From Mercenaria mercenaria (Eukaryota; Mollusca; Bivalvia; Venerida; Veneridae), in NCBI RefSeq assembly GCF_021730395.1, contig NC_069375.1:12051001-12115000 (forward strand): a DNA stretch of 64,000 nt. Direction: 5' to 3'. Shown in pieces: positions 45,001 to 53,850 of the stretch. Every line of letters starts with the position of its first letter. The stretch's first letter is position 1. The translations under genes were made by a program, and so were the position numbers. The notes beneath the pieces are model-generated. The model had not been told where the DNA came from, made no database searches, and was given only the letters and a program-made list of their open reading frames with translations.

Positions 45001-46928
45001 TCTAGGTCAAGTTCAAAACTGGGTCACATGAGCTCAAAAACTAGGTCACTATGTCAAATAATAGAAAAAACGACGTCATACTCAAAACTGGATCATGTGG
45101 GAAGAGGTGAGCGATTCAGGACCATCATGGTCCTCTTGTTTTTATTAACAGCTTTGTGAATATACACGAAAGAACATGCAGATCTATTTGTTGTGTAGCT
45201 ACAGCTAAAACATGGTGGTTGTGGTAACAGAACTATTATTAGGAGATGTTTATTGCTGGGCAATAGTTTTGCTATGATTACCAAAGCAGTTTTCTTTGAT
45301 TTGTTCAAGTACCATTTGACTTACCGGTAAGGTAATTTGTCTTACAGACCAGAGATGATAAACTCACTTGCACTTGATGTATAAAACATTTTGGTATCTT
45401 CAGCAAATATTAAATCAAGGCAGCTTTGTATTTGGTAAATGAATAATCATTGACTACATGTATTATCCACTTGGTTTCTTGAACTGATAGAAAAGCCTGG
45501 TTTGCTATTGGCATAAAAAAAGTGATATTTAAGATAGATTAGTACTGGGTATTTCAAGCATGGATATGAGAAATAAGCAAGCCTGATTTGCTGTTTTCAT
45601 CTAAGGCAAATGATATATATAAGACTGATTGGTGCTTGGTATCTCAAGCATATATGATAGATAAACCTGATTTGCTATTGGCATCTAAGACAAATGGTAA
45701 CTCAAAGACATATTGGTCCTGACTGCATCATACCAAAGACAAGAAATATGGTGTTAGTACAGGTAGCTTCTTTGCTTGGCGTACATCATTATCAGAATAG
45801 TTTTAGGACTGTTTGGCCTTAGGTCAGTATAATGTCACTAGATGGAGTATGATGTCACATGTATGTGGCATAATACTTTTGTGAGGCAGCGCTGTAAATG
45901 GTGGCACTTAGAATCTGAAGCATACTATAAATAAACCAGATTTGCTTTTGGCATCTACAGTAAATTATTAAGCGAAGACTAACCAACAGTCATCATCTCA
46001 ACAGACATATAATTAAGAAGGCTGATATGGTCTCAAGTTGTGATGAAGTCTCCACGTAGATAAAACAAAATAAGCAAACCATCTCTTTCTTAATATGTAT
46101 TGTGCAGATGAAATCAAACCATGAATGAGTCATGAATTTTTATTGCATCATTTCACCTTTTACATAGCTGTGTTTATTCATTTATAACTGTCTTTCCGAT
46201 TTTGAACATGAAATTTCTAAGATACTAGGTTTGATAAGTTTATATTAATGTTATTTTCAGGTCAGTTGAAGAAAGGACGGTCACATCATTGCATGGTTTC
46301 TGTTGGTAACGCCTTATACTGTCTAGGAGGTAACAATGTCAGACTTCCAAAGTCTAGTCAGGTTATGGGATCAATAGAGGAGTTTTACATTCCGGGACAA
46401 AGATGGAGGACTGTTGGGGAACTTTCTAACCCAGTCTGCTCAGCAGCTGCGGCCGTTTGTGGGGAACAAATTCTAGTTTTTGGAGGGACTAATATAGATG
46501 GGAAACAAGTGAGCTTTGTGCAATGTTTCCATTCACGCACAAAAGAATCAACAGTGATCTCAAACTTGCCTTACATTGCAAAACGACTGTTGTCTGTAAC
46601 AATAGGAGAAGAAATTTACATTATGTCTGTTAGTGAAGATGGGCACAGCATTCTAAAATTAACATCCGATCTTGGTTTTACGGATGCAGGTTTTGAAATT
46701 CCAACAGACCAAAATTTGTTAGGCACATCACATCATGATGAATGTATGATTGTTTTGACAGAAAATCCAAAAGCGAATGGAAACCCTAGAAATATTGTTC
46801 AGGTGGATCTAGAGACCTCCCAGACAAAGGTATTTCCAGTTAAAGGAAATGGATGTCCAAAGCCAGTACATGGTTGTCATAGAAGTTACATAGATAAACG
46901 ATTTCTTTATCATACGTATTTTCAGTAG
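30012..46928 (+). CDS. Kelch-like protein (BTB-BACK-Kelch), probable Cullin-3 adaptor
   Basis: Exons: 30012-30081 (ATG at 30043), 30416-30586, 31048-31158, 34911-35021, 35928-36332, 42171-42411, 46261-46928. All introns are GT-AG and phases agree, giving 581 residues, a normal KLHL length. BTB domain about residues 20-125 (LTDVEIIV, FRCHKSILVAISPYFRAMF, FRDFVYTGNIEL); BACK about 130-235 (CLEMYRLACMYNCKKL, HVCEAALKWI); Kelch propeller about 285-575, with GG turns in IFVSGGSNN, LYCLGGNN and ILVFGGTN and weaker later blades. Family members use BTB plus 3-box to bind Cullin-3 and the propeller to hold a substrate for ubiquitination. I cannot name the paralogue: the blades are too divergent to judge by eye. 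A five-codon uORF precedes the start. Upstream noncoding exon(s) must exist, because exon 1 begins with an acceptor. Confidence 0.93.
30021..30041 (+). promoter_or_regulatory. Upstream ORF ending one base before the KLHL start
   Basis: ATG at 30021 opens a frame of MSEGSF that stops at 30039-30041; the main ATG begins at 30043. Only one base separates stop and start, a layout that could limit initiation or use reinitiation. Visible in sequence; the effect is inferred. Confidence 0.5.
30416..30586 (+). CDS. KLHL exon 2 (BTB core)
   Basis: Acceptor tttttattcag, donor gttaga, 57 codons in phase 0. Holds TGMESLRDDAALTDVEIIV and the BTB signature FRCHKSILVAISPYFRAMF. Confidence 0.95.
30809..31012. 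mobile_element. piggyBac-type MITE, 204 bp, beside KLHL exon 3
   Basis: TTAA (30805-30808), CCCTTAGCCTGCT ... AGCAGGCTAAGGG with perfect 13-bp inverted ends, TTAA (31013-31016). Only a few differences from the copy at 23138, so both are recent. Ends 35 bases before exon 3. Confidence 0.88.
31048..31158 (+). CDS. KLHL exon 3 (end of BTB)
   Basis: Thirty-seven codons, phase 0, acceptor cattcttcag, donor gtttgc. Reads DIEEIPFEKFRDFVYTGNIE then a Leu-rich helix (MLRLAALFQ). A MITE ends 35 bases upstream. Confidence 0.94.
31505..32043 (+). mobile_element. Helitron-like element with CTAG end, 5-prime truncated
   Basis: About three 130-165-bp units (ctagctcaaaaagtatt, gttatggcccctgaaatag), then gggggcacatctc and a hairpin GTGTCATATAGACAC followed by ATTCTAG and TT. 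End plan matches 48538 and the reversed 10838. In KLHL intron 3. Confidence 0.6.
32044..32673. other. KLHL intron 3, nothing recognised
   Basis: Mixed AT-rich intron; no exon or element ends. Confidence 0.3.
32674..33476 (+). mobile_element. Hairpin-ended rolling-circle-like element, cccccc-type
   Basis: 5-prime hairpin TATCCCCCCGCCGATG with gaaatcgggagggggta, cgtccgtcagtccgtccgt leader, three roughly 152-bp units (cgtctgcagccattactcag), 3-prime hairpin AATTCATCGAATT then TGCTTG, TT. Same plan as the HINE families but with different ends. In KLHL intron 3. Confidence 0.6.
33477..34130. other. KLHL intron 3, AT-rich, nothing recognised
   Basis: No features beyond a poly-A run near 34078. Confidence 0.3.
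34131..34690. repeat. 26-bp minisatellite split by a SINE
   Basis: Units agcataaaatgaatgggag plus a T-run start at about 34132, 34159, 34185, 34211, 34237 and 34262, then resume at 34613-34690 after the SINE. Confidence 0.75.
34273..34612 (-). mobile_element. tRNA-derived SINE with (GT)n tail
   Basis: On the minus strand: cggatgcctagtggtagag (box A), ggttcgatcc (box B), a central region with ggtatcatgtcac and gtgaggcagcac, and the tail gatgttaaacccgaacacac. Flanked by TAAATGAA at 34265-34272 and 34613-34620, though that motif is part of the minisatellite it entered. A diverged fragment lies at 45725-45920. Confidence 0.8.
34692..34776. repeat. Diverged copy of the 7895 inverted repeat
   Basis: ttgtggattgacacaaccac and gagtccccaacaaatattta match 7918-7990 by eye. 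Confidence 0.4.
34911..35021 (+). CDS. KLHL exon 4 (BTB-BACK link)
   Basis: Thirty-seven codons, phase 0, acceptor ttgatcttag, donor gtaatg. Reads VDCLQDHCEEVLLEQLKGDN then CLEMYRLACMYNCKKLK, the typical three-box and BACK start. Confidence 0.94.
35289..35519. mobile_element. MITE with long imperfect inverted repeats
   Basis: gccgtgagaaaaccaacata / gttttctcatggcgcggc ends; inside, gtgcatttgcgaccagcatg mirrors catgctagtcgcaaatgc, and gaccagcctgcgcatctgcg mirrors the second half. A 5-prime piece of the same family is at 53809. In KLHL intron 4. Confidence 0.75.
35640..35907 (+). mobile_element. tRNA-derived SINE, diverged, ends 20 bp from KLHL exon 5
   Basis: Weak tRNA head, then gaaataatgcacggaggg and the tail gtgatgttaaacccaacaa of the 15721 family. 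Older than that copy by its damage. Confidence 0.65.
35928..36332 (+). CDS. KLHL exon 5 (BACK)
   Basis: One hundred thirty-five codons, phase 0, acceptor acattttcag, donor gtaggc. Contains FTSLTAEEVIAIIREDKLV and EEHVCEAALKWINTDFPKRK, diagnostic of BACK. A SINE tail ends about 20 bases before the exon. Confidence 0.95.
36573..36772 (+). mobile_element. tRNA-derived SINE, 3-prime truncated
   Basis: Head cagtggttaaggtttctg and cctcactcggggcattgaat, body ggggcacctgggatcttcc, cut at about 36772 where the HINE-type array begins. Same family as 15721. Confidence 0.65.
36773..38432 (+). mobile_element. HINE-like element with two unrelated arrays, 5-prime end missing
   Basis: 36773-37380: 160-bp family III units (gttccagagttatggcccct). 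37385-38220: different units with caaattacctccctttattt, arranged as a roughly 471-bp block repeated (37390 to 37861, 37522 to 37993). 3-prime end GGTGAGCGATATAGGGCCAT with hairpin GGGCCATCATGGCCC then TCTTG at 38432. In KLHL intron 5. Confidence 0.65.
38586..39791 (+). mobile_element. HINE-like element, family II, both ends present
   Basis: TTTAGCTCACCTGAGCCAAAGG hairpin start; four to five roughly 165-bp units (aagaggccctgccctgggg, cttatataggaaaaa); end CTCAGGTGAGCGATTCAGGG with hairpin GGGTCATCATGACCC-TCTTG. Flanked by T on both sides. In KLHL intron 5. Confidence 0.75.
40242..40709. mobile_element. 468-bp MITE-like element, copy 1
   Basis: Ends GGAATAAGGTCAGTAATTC and GAATTACTGACCTTTAACC are inverted repeats (16 of 19). 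Preceded by ATTA, followed by TATA. Copy 2 at 41215 is the same except for two bases I could find. In KLHL intron 5. Confidence 0.75.
41215..41682. mobile_element. 468-bp MITE-like element, copy 2
   Basis: Same orientation as copy 1, offset exactly 973 bases; preceded by TATA (41211-41214), followed by ATTA (41683-41686). The 505 bases between copies (40710-41214) show no coding sequence or known repeat. Confidence 0.75.
42171..42411 (+). CDS. KLHL exon 6 (first Kelch blades)
   Basis: Acceptor ttatttctag, donor gtgagg, ends in phase 1. Reads YEGAWCLWAYSYNQHRWFTL and later SYNIFVSGGSNNPKNLLKF, a Kelch blade with the GG turn and following aromatic/Trp position (RNEW). Confidence 0.94.
42515..45138 (+). 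mobile_element. HINE-like element, family I, 17-18 monomers
   Basis: Complete: TTTAGCTCACCTGTCAC start, cgtccgt leader, 145-bp array, GGTGAGCGATTCAGG plus hairpin GGACCATCATGGTCC-TCTTG end. Monomers alternate between tctaaaaatag and tcaaataatag types. Four monomers (about 43130-43710) are duplicated 580 bases on. In KLHL intron 6, starting 103 bases after exon 6. Confidence 0.85.
45139..45724. other. KLHL intron 6, nothing recognised
   Basis: Contains three loose copies of aagcctgatttgctattggc (near 45494, 45578, 45663), a weak 80-bp repeat. Confidence 0.35.
45725..45920 (+). mobile_element. SINE fragment (family of 34273), diverged
   Basis: agcttctttgcttggcgt, aggtcagtataatgtcacta and gtgaggcagcgctgtaaat match the reverse of the 34273 SINE body; the tRNA head and tail are missing. 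Confidence 0.55.
46261..46928 (+). CDS. KLHL exon 7 (remaining Kelch blades, stop)
   Basis: Acceptor ttattttcag; 222 codons to TAG at 46926. Blades seen: HHCMVSVGNALYCLGGNN with GQRWRTVGEL; AAAAVCGEQILVFGGTN; IAKRLLSVTIGEEIYIMSV (degenerate, no GG); and a C-terminal strand ending YHTYFQ. Confidence 0.95.
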
Positions 46929-47118
46929 ATCTGAAAAATAATGTTAAGGGTTGGGATCAGTGTGAATTAAAGCTTCAAAAGCAGAATTCGATAAATTTTT
47001 TTTGTTAAAAATTTCAATGATAACTTACCAATAACATTGCATGAAACTCAAAGTCATTATGTGGTAAAAGTTTTTCACAACACAAATTTTTATCCTTCTG
47101 CTGTCTGTTTCATACATT

Positions 47119-47124
47119 AATAAA
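47119..47124 (+). terminator. KLHL polyadenylation signal
   Basis: AATAAA 191 bases after the KLHL stop codon, the first canonical signal downstream, followed by a GT-rich stretch. The 3-prime UTR 46929 to about 47145 shows nothing else. Confidence 0.6.
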
Positions 47125-47208
47125 ACAAGATCTCATTCAGTTCCCACATGATGTTGGCGAGATTTGCTCTATATGCCCTTCAAGTTGCTGATCTATTTAT
47201 TATACCCC

Positions 47209-48538
47209 CACCAAACATGTTAGAGGTGGGGTGGGGGCTGCTATATAGGAATCAGTTTGTCACGTCTCGTCGCATCCTGTCCTGAAAACATATGCCTGAG
47301 AGGATTTTAATTTAACTTCACATTATTATTCCTTAAGACCAGATGATGTGTTGAACACATCACCTATGCCTGATGGACAAAGGTCAAGGATACAATTCAA
47401 GGTCAAAGGTTAGATATTTGGTTTTTGCTCCATAACTTCTATGTGCCTGGAAGGGTTTTATTACTAAATGGATTTGATTCAAAATTAAAATCTTTGTTCA
47501 ACATCATCACCCATATTATATGACACAAGGGCCATAACTCTTGCACCAATATTTCATAAATTATGCCCCCTTTTTACTTAGAATTTCAGGTTTAAGTTTT
47601 GATACACTTTCACTCTGTGTCAGTTATTACATTATGGATTTGATTCAGACTTGAAATAGATGTTCAACCTTATCACCCACATCATGTGGCTCAAGGCGCA
47701 TAACTCTGACACCAATTTTTCCAGAATTATGTCCCCTTTTACTTAGAATTTAAGGTTAAATTTGATGCATTTTCACTATATCTCAGTTATTATGAAATGC
47801 ATTTGATTCAAACTTGAAATAGTTGTTCCACATCATCATCCACATCATATGACACAAGGTGCATAACTCTTGCACCGATATTTCCTGAATTATGCCCCCT
47901 TTTTTTGCTTAGAATTATACTTATAAAAAGTAAAAATAGTACTTTATCTGTACTTCTCTTATTATTTGATATTTTTAAACACAGACTCAAGCTATTGTGC
48001 AATATTCATCCATCATTGGAGTCATTTAACACTCCATTGACAGTTCTTGACAGACGTAAATGTTTTTGGTATACAGGTGTAACATCATAAAAAACAATTT
48101 TGATACATTTTCACTTTTTCTCAGTTATTATGAAATGCATTTGATTCAACCTTAAAGTAGTTGTTCCACGTCATCACCAACATGATATGACACAAGGCGC
48201 ATAACTCTTGCACCAATATTTCTTGAATTATGCCCCCTTTTTGCTTAGAACTATACTTATATAGTGTTTTGATACACTTTATCTGTATCTCTCTTATTAT
48301 TTGATATTCTTTAACACAGACTCAAGCTATTGTGCAATATTCATCCACATTGGAGTCATTAAACATTGTAGTACAGTTCTTGACAGTTTTAAATGTTTTG
48401 TATACACAGGTGTAACATCATAAGATACAGGCAAAGTTCGATTTAAATGCACCTTCTTGTGGCCATGTCTTTCTGGTTGCCATTCTTTTGTGACAAGACC
48501 TATTTTGGGGGCATTCGTCACCCCTGTGACAGTTCTAG
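47209..48538 (+). mobile_element. Helitron-like element with CTAG end
   Basis: Start TATACCCCCACCAAACATG with hairpin partner ggtggggtggggg; 160-169-bp units (cataactcttgcaccaatat); end gggggcattc, hairpin GTCACCCCTGTGAC, AGTTCTAG, TT. A 338-bp block is duplicated (about 47750-48087 and 48088-48425). Same family as 10838-12104, opposite orientation. Immediately 3-prime of KLHL. Confidence 0.7.
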
Positions 48539-49014
48539 TTTTTATAGGTTTTTGTTTAAATATAGTTTAAGTCAAAACAAAATACCCTGTATAAGTTGCT
48601 AAAAGCAATTTAAGTAAATAGTTTTAGTTTACTAGCTTACCTGAACTTTGTTGATGGTGTGCTTTCAGTATAATAAGGTGGATGGTCCAGTGCCTATTGT
48701 CTGTTCTTAACACTTTAACTTTTATATCTTTTGGAAATTACTGGGTAGAATCATGCTAAAGTTGGTCTTTTGCATCCTTGGTTTAAGGGCCTTCACTGGG
48801 CCTCAGAAAGTTGTAGCCACTTTTTAAAGAAACTGCCAAATTGAAGCTGAGTTGCTGAAATTTTGTCACATATTGAACTTGTAGCATTTGGCTACATTAG
48901 CGAATGGCAGAGGAGGCTTTGGGTTTATAACCTCGGACACAATTAACTTTTATCCCTTGTTTTTTCATTTTTTCTTATGTTAATGCAGATGATGTACATG
49001 TGTTATTAGCTCAC
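48539..49014. other. Intergenic, nothing recognised
   Basis: No exon or repeat ends seen. Confidence 0.3.
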
Positions 49015-50481
49015 CTGAGCAATGCTCAGGTGAGTTTTTCTGATCGCTCGATGTCCGGCGTCCGTCGTCTGTCGTCTGTCAACATTTAGCTTGTGTATGC
49101 GATAGAGGCTGTATTTTTCAATTAATCTTCATGAATATTGGTCAGAATGATAACCTTGATGAAATCTAGGCCGAGTTCGAAAATGGGTCATCTCGGGTCA
49201 AAAACTAGGTCACTAGGTCAAATCAAAGAAAAACCTTGTGTATGCGATAGAGGCTGTATTTTTCAATTAATCTTCATGAATATTGGTCAGAATGATAACC
49301 TTGATGAAATCTAGGCCGAGTTCGAAAATGGACCATCTCGGGTCAAAAACTAGGTCACTAGGTTAAATCAAAGAAAAACCTTGTGTATGCGATAGAGGCT
49401 GTATTTTTCAATTAATCTTCATGAATATTGGTCAGAATGATAACCTTGATGAAATCTAGGCCGAGTTCGAAAATGGGTAATCTCGGGTCAAAAACTAGGT
49501 CACTAGGTCAAATCAAAGAAAAACCTTGTGTATGCGATAGAGGCTGTATCTTTCAATTGATCTTCATGAATATTGGTCAGAATGATAACCTTGATGAAAT
49601 CTAGGCCGAGTTCGAAAATGGGTCATCTCGGGTTAAAAACTAGGTCACTAGGTCAAATCAAAGAAAAACCTTGTGTATGCGATAGAGGCTGTATTTTTCA
49701 ATTGATCTTCATGAATATTGGTCAGAATGATTGCCTTGATGAAATCTAAGCCGAGTTCGAAAATGGGTCATCTCGGATCAAAAACTAGGTCACTAGGTCA
49801 AATCAAAGAAAAACCTTGTGTATGCAATAGAGGCGGTATTTTTCAATTGATCTTCATGAATTTTGGTCAGAATGATAACCTTGATGAAATCTGGGCCGAG
49901 TTCGAAAATGGGTCATCTGGGGTCAAAAACTAGGTCACTAGGTCAAATCGAAGAAAAACATTGTGTATGCAATAGAGGATGTAGTTTTCAATTGATCTTC
50001 ATGAAATTTGGTCAGAGTGATTGCCTTGATGAAATCTAGGTTGACTTTGAGTATGGGTTATCTGAGGTAAAAAACTAGGTCACTAGGTCAAATTAAAGAA
50101 AAATCTTGTGTATGCGATAGAGACTGCTTTTTTCAATTGATTTTTATGAAATTTGGTCAGGATGATTGCCTTAATGAAATCTAGGTCGAATTTGAATATG
50201 AGTCATCTGAGGTCAAAAACTTGGTCACTTGGTCAAATCAAAGAAAAAACTTGTGTATGTGATAAAATCTAGGTCGAGTTTGAACATGGGTCATCTAGGG
50301 TCAAAAACTAGGTCATATCTAAGAAAATGCTTGTTTTATCGCAAGAGACCAATTTTTTGGTCCAATCTTAATGAAAATTGGTCAGAATATTTGTTTCCAT
50401 GAAATCACTAGGTCAGACATGTTTTACACTGTTATGGTGTGTTTCTTAGGTGAGCGACCTAGGGCCATCTTGGCCCTCTTG
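49015..50481 (+). mobile_element. HINE-like element, family V, both ends present
   Basis: ATTAGCTCACCTGAGCAATG hairpin start; about eight 145-bp monomers (tgtgtatgcgatagaggctg, first starts 49091, 49236, 49381, 49526); end TTAGGTGAGCGACCTAGGGC with hairpin GGGCCATCTTGGCCC-TCTTG. The second half of the monomer is clearly related to family I. The last monomers are more diverged than the first five. Confidence 0.8.
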
Positions 50482-50549
50482 TATCTTTCTTTATTACTGC
50501 CATGGTGATTGTGTTTGCGTATATAGATACATTTTTGTATGTATATGTT

Positions 50550-51482
50550 ATTAGCTCACCTGAGCCAAAGGCTCATGTTGAGCTCTTGTGACCGCTTGAT
50601 GTCCATCGTCCGTTATGCATCGTCTGTCATGTGCTGTCCGTCAATCAACAGTTTCTAAAAAAAACTTCTTCGTCAAAATTACTGGACAGATTTACACCAA
50701 ACTTCACAGGAATGGGTGGTCCCCTTTCTGAAGCTTCTGATCACCCTAATCATTGGATTCGTCAATCATCACCGAGAATTCATTTGAACAGCAAAGATCA
50801 GTTGCTTAATTGTTAAAATGTGGTCCAAGAGCTTGATTGATTATGTAAGGTGTCTTTGTTCTGTTGCAGGCAAAGTCTTAGCTCACTGTCCTGGAACATC
50901 ACTTTCAGCAGATCTGACATGGTCAGCTACTAGGAATGGTAGATTGTATTCTGCAACAAAGTAAGCAATCAGCATCTCAACATGTGCCACACTATCCACC
51001 TTACACCTTGCCAACATTCCCTTAATACTATGTGTGCCTCGAATAGAGTTAATGAAATTTGTATGACCAACTGTGTCTTGATGTTTCTTTAGATTGTTTT
51101 TCCCTCCATGGCACACTTTAAAATCCATCTTACACTGAACAAAATATCCATACTTTCAGCCCCTTTGACTTAATGTACTTTGTAGCCTTGAGTTTAGGAC
51201 CTTACGGAGAGCATGGACGCTTAGGTATTTTAAAAACAATGATTTTCCAGACATTTTTCCTCTATTTTTATCCAGAAGTTGAAACTAATTGCTACAACTC
51301 AATGTTTCATCTTCTTCACACGTTTTACACAGTTTTGCACACAGTTCTTAAAACTGACTTTCAGTGTCCATGGATGTGACCTACTGACCTACTTTCTTAA
51401 ATTTTTAGCATCAGTTTGTCATTTGAAACCTTTAACCTCATATTACTCAGGTGAGCGATCCAGTGTCATCATGACCCTCTTG
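50550..51482 (+). mobile_element. HINE-like element, family II, carrying a hAT remnant
   Basis: Start ATTAGCTCACCTGAGCCAAAGG, leader with cgtcatgtgctgtccgtc, part of a unit, then about 330 bp of foreign sequence (hAT-like remnant), then family II sequence and end CTCAGGTGAGCGATCCAGTG with hairpin ending GACCC-TCTTG. Confidence 0.65.
50883..51165 (-). pseudogene. hAT/DUF4371-type transposase remnant (zinc-finger end)
   Basis: Minus-strand frame reads FKVCHGGKNNLKKHQDTVGH then EMLIAYFVAEYNLPFLVADH, the C2H2/BED-like finger and following helix seen in DUF4371 hAT-like proteins of molluscs, cnidarians and fish. A likely first zinc Cys lies just upstream (QCKMDF). Only about 90 residues remain and the catalytic region is absent. 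It sits inside a family-II HINE (50550-51482), so it is a fragment inserted there or captured by that element. Confidence 0.6.
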
Positions 51483-51735
51483 CATTTCACTTATTGACCA
51501 TTGTTAGTGTATTTGAGTGTGAAGGTATGTGTATATGTGACATAACTTTTAAGCAATGCACCTTATGGAAATAAAGAACTGTAGCTTTACATATATTTTT
51601 TAATGATGTAGATTTTGTGCTTTGCATATATATTAATTTTTTTGATAAAAAAAAGATTTTGTTCTTTATGGTGTCATATAAGGCAGTATGAAATTATTCA
51701 CTATAATGTTCAGATTTTCTGTTTTGTATCTTTTT

Positions 51736-53615
51736 TTTAGCTCACCTGTCACAAAGTGACAAGGTGAGCTTTTGTGATCGCGCGGTGTCTGTCGTCCGTC
51801 CGTGCGTGCGTGCGTCCGTAAACTTTTGCTTGTGACCACTCTAGAGGTCACATTTTTCATGGGATCTTTATGAAAGTTGGTCAGAATGTTCATCTTGATG
51901 ATATCTAGGTCAAGTTCGAAACTGGGTCATGTGCCATCAAAAACTAGGTCAGTAGGTCTAAAAATAGAAAAACCTTGTGACCTCTCTAGAGGCCATATAT
52001 TTCACAAGATCTTCATGAAAATTGGTCAGAATGTTCTCCTTGATGATATCTAGGTCAAGTTTGAAACTGGGTCACGTGCCATCAAAAACTAGGTCAGTAG
52101 GTCTAAAAATAGAAAAACCTTGTGACCTCTCTAGAAGCCATATATTTCACAAGATCTTCATGAAAATTGGTCAGAACGTTCACCTTGATGCTATCTAGGT
52201 CAAGTTCGAAACTGGGTCACGTGCCATCAAAAACTAGGTCAGTAGGTCAAATAATAGAAAAACCTTGTGACCTCTCTAAAGGCCATATTTTTCATGGGTT
52301 CTGTATGAAAGTTGGTCTGAGTGTTCATCTTGATGATATCTAGGTCAAGTTTGAAACTGGGTAACATGCGGTCAGAAACTAGGTCAGTAGGTCTATAAAT
52401 AGAAAAACCTTGTGACCTCTCTAGAGGCCATATATTTCAAAAGATCTTCATGAAAATTGGTCAGAACGTTCACCTTGATGATATCTAGGTCAGGTTCGAA
52501 ACTGGGTCACGTGCCATCAAAAACTAGGTCAGTAGGTCAAATAATAGAAAAACTTTGTGACCTTTCTAGAGGCCATATTTTTCATGGGATCTGTATGAAA
52601 GTTGGTCTGAATGTTCATCTTGATGATATCTAGGTCAAGTTCGAAAGTGGGTCACGTGCCTTCAAAAACTAGGTCAGTAGGTCAAATAATAGAAAAACCT
52701 TGTGACCTCTCTAAAGGCCATATTTTTCATAGGATCTGTATGAAAATTGGTCTGAATGTTCATCTTGATGATATCTAGGTCAAGTTCGAAACAGGGTCAT
52801 GTGCGGTCAAAAACTAGGTCAGTATGTCTTGAAATAGAAAAACCTTGTGACCTCTCTAGAGGCCATACTTGTGAATGGATCTTCATGAAAATTGGTCAGA
52901 ATGTTCACCTTGATGATATCTAGATCAGGTTTGAAACTGGGTCACGTGCCTTAAAAACTAGGTCAGTAGGTCAAATAATAAAAAAAAGCCTTGTGACCTC
53001 TCTAGAGGCCATACTTTTCATGGGATCTGTATGAAAATTGGTCTGAATGTTCATCTTGATGATATCTAGGTCAAGTTTGAAACTGGGTCAACTGCGGTAA
53101 AAAACTAGGTCAGTAGGTCTAAAATTATTAAAATCTTTTGTCCTCTCTAGAGGCCATATTTTTCAACGGATCTTCATGAAAATTGATCTGAATGTTCACC
53201 TTGATGATATCTAGGTCAGTTTCGAAACCGGGTCACATGCGGTCAAAAACTAGGCCAGTAGGTATAAAAATAGAAAAACCTTGTGACCTCTCTAGAGGCC
53301 ATATTTTTCATGAGATCTTCATGAAAATTAGTGAGAATGTTCACCTTGATGATATCTAGGTAAAGTTCAAAACAGGGTCACGTACCTTCAAAAACTAGGT
53401 CAATAGGTCAAATAATAGAAAAACCTTGTTACATCTCTAGAGACCATATTTTTCAATGGATCTTCATGAAAATTGGTCAGAATTTTTATCTTGATAATAC
53501 TTAGGTCAAGTTCAAAACTAGGTCACTATGTCAGATAATAGAAAAAACGACGTCATACTAAAAACTGGGTCATGTGAGAAGAGGTGAGCGATTCAGGACC
53601 ATCATGGTCCTCTTG
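51736..53615 (+). mobile_element. HINE-like element, family I, both ends present
   Basis: TTTAGCTCACCTGTCAC start; twelve or so 145-bp monomers (51977, 52122, 52267 and on); end GGTGAGCGATTCAGG with hairpin GGACCATCATGGTCC-TCTTG. The last monomers match those of 2176-4012 and 58991-60777 in order, so the copies share one ancestral array. Confidence 0.85.
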
Positions 53616-53808
53616 TAGTATATTTAAAAGTATATTATCATATGTGTATATAATCTAGTTTTGGAAAGGTCTTTCGTAAAACAGAACTAATGATACAATT
53701 ATAATTACAATAAAATATAGGTTACTAGAGGGAGTGGGATATCTTGCCCAAAATCAGATTTGTGAATAAGGTTTACAGCTTAGTGCGATGCCATACATGA
53801 GCCGCTAC

Positions 53809-53850
53809 ACGAGAAAACCAACATAGTGCATTTGCGACCAGCATGGATCC
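53809..53850 (+). mobile_element. MITE fragment (family of 35289)
   Basis: acgagaaaaccaacatagtg through cgaccagcatggatcc, then breaks off. Confidence 0.65.

Noticed and set aside
42600-45060. CRISPR-like array
   Set aside because: Regular spacing of 145 bp, but there are no unique spacers; the whole monomer is repeated, and the host is an animal.
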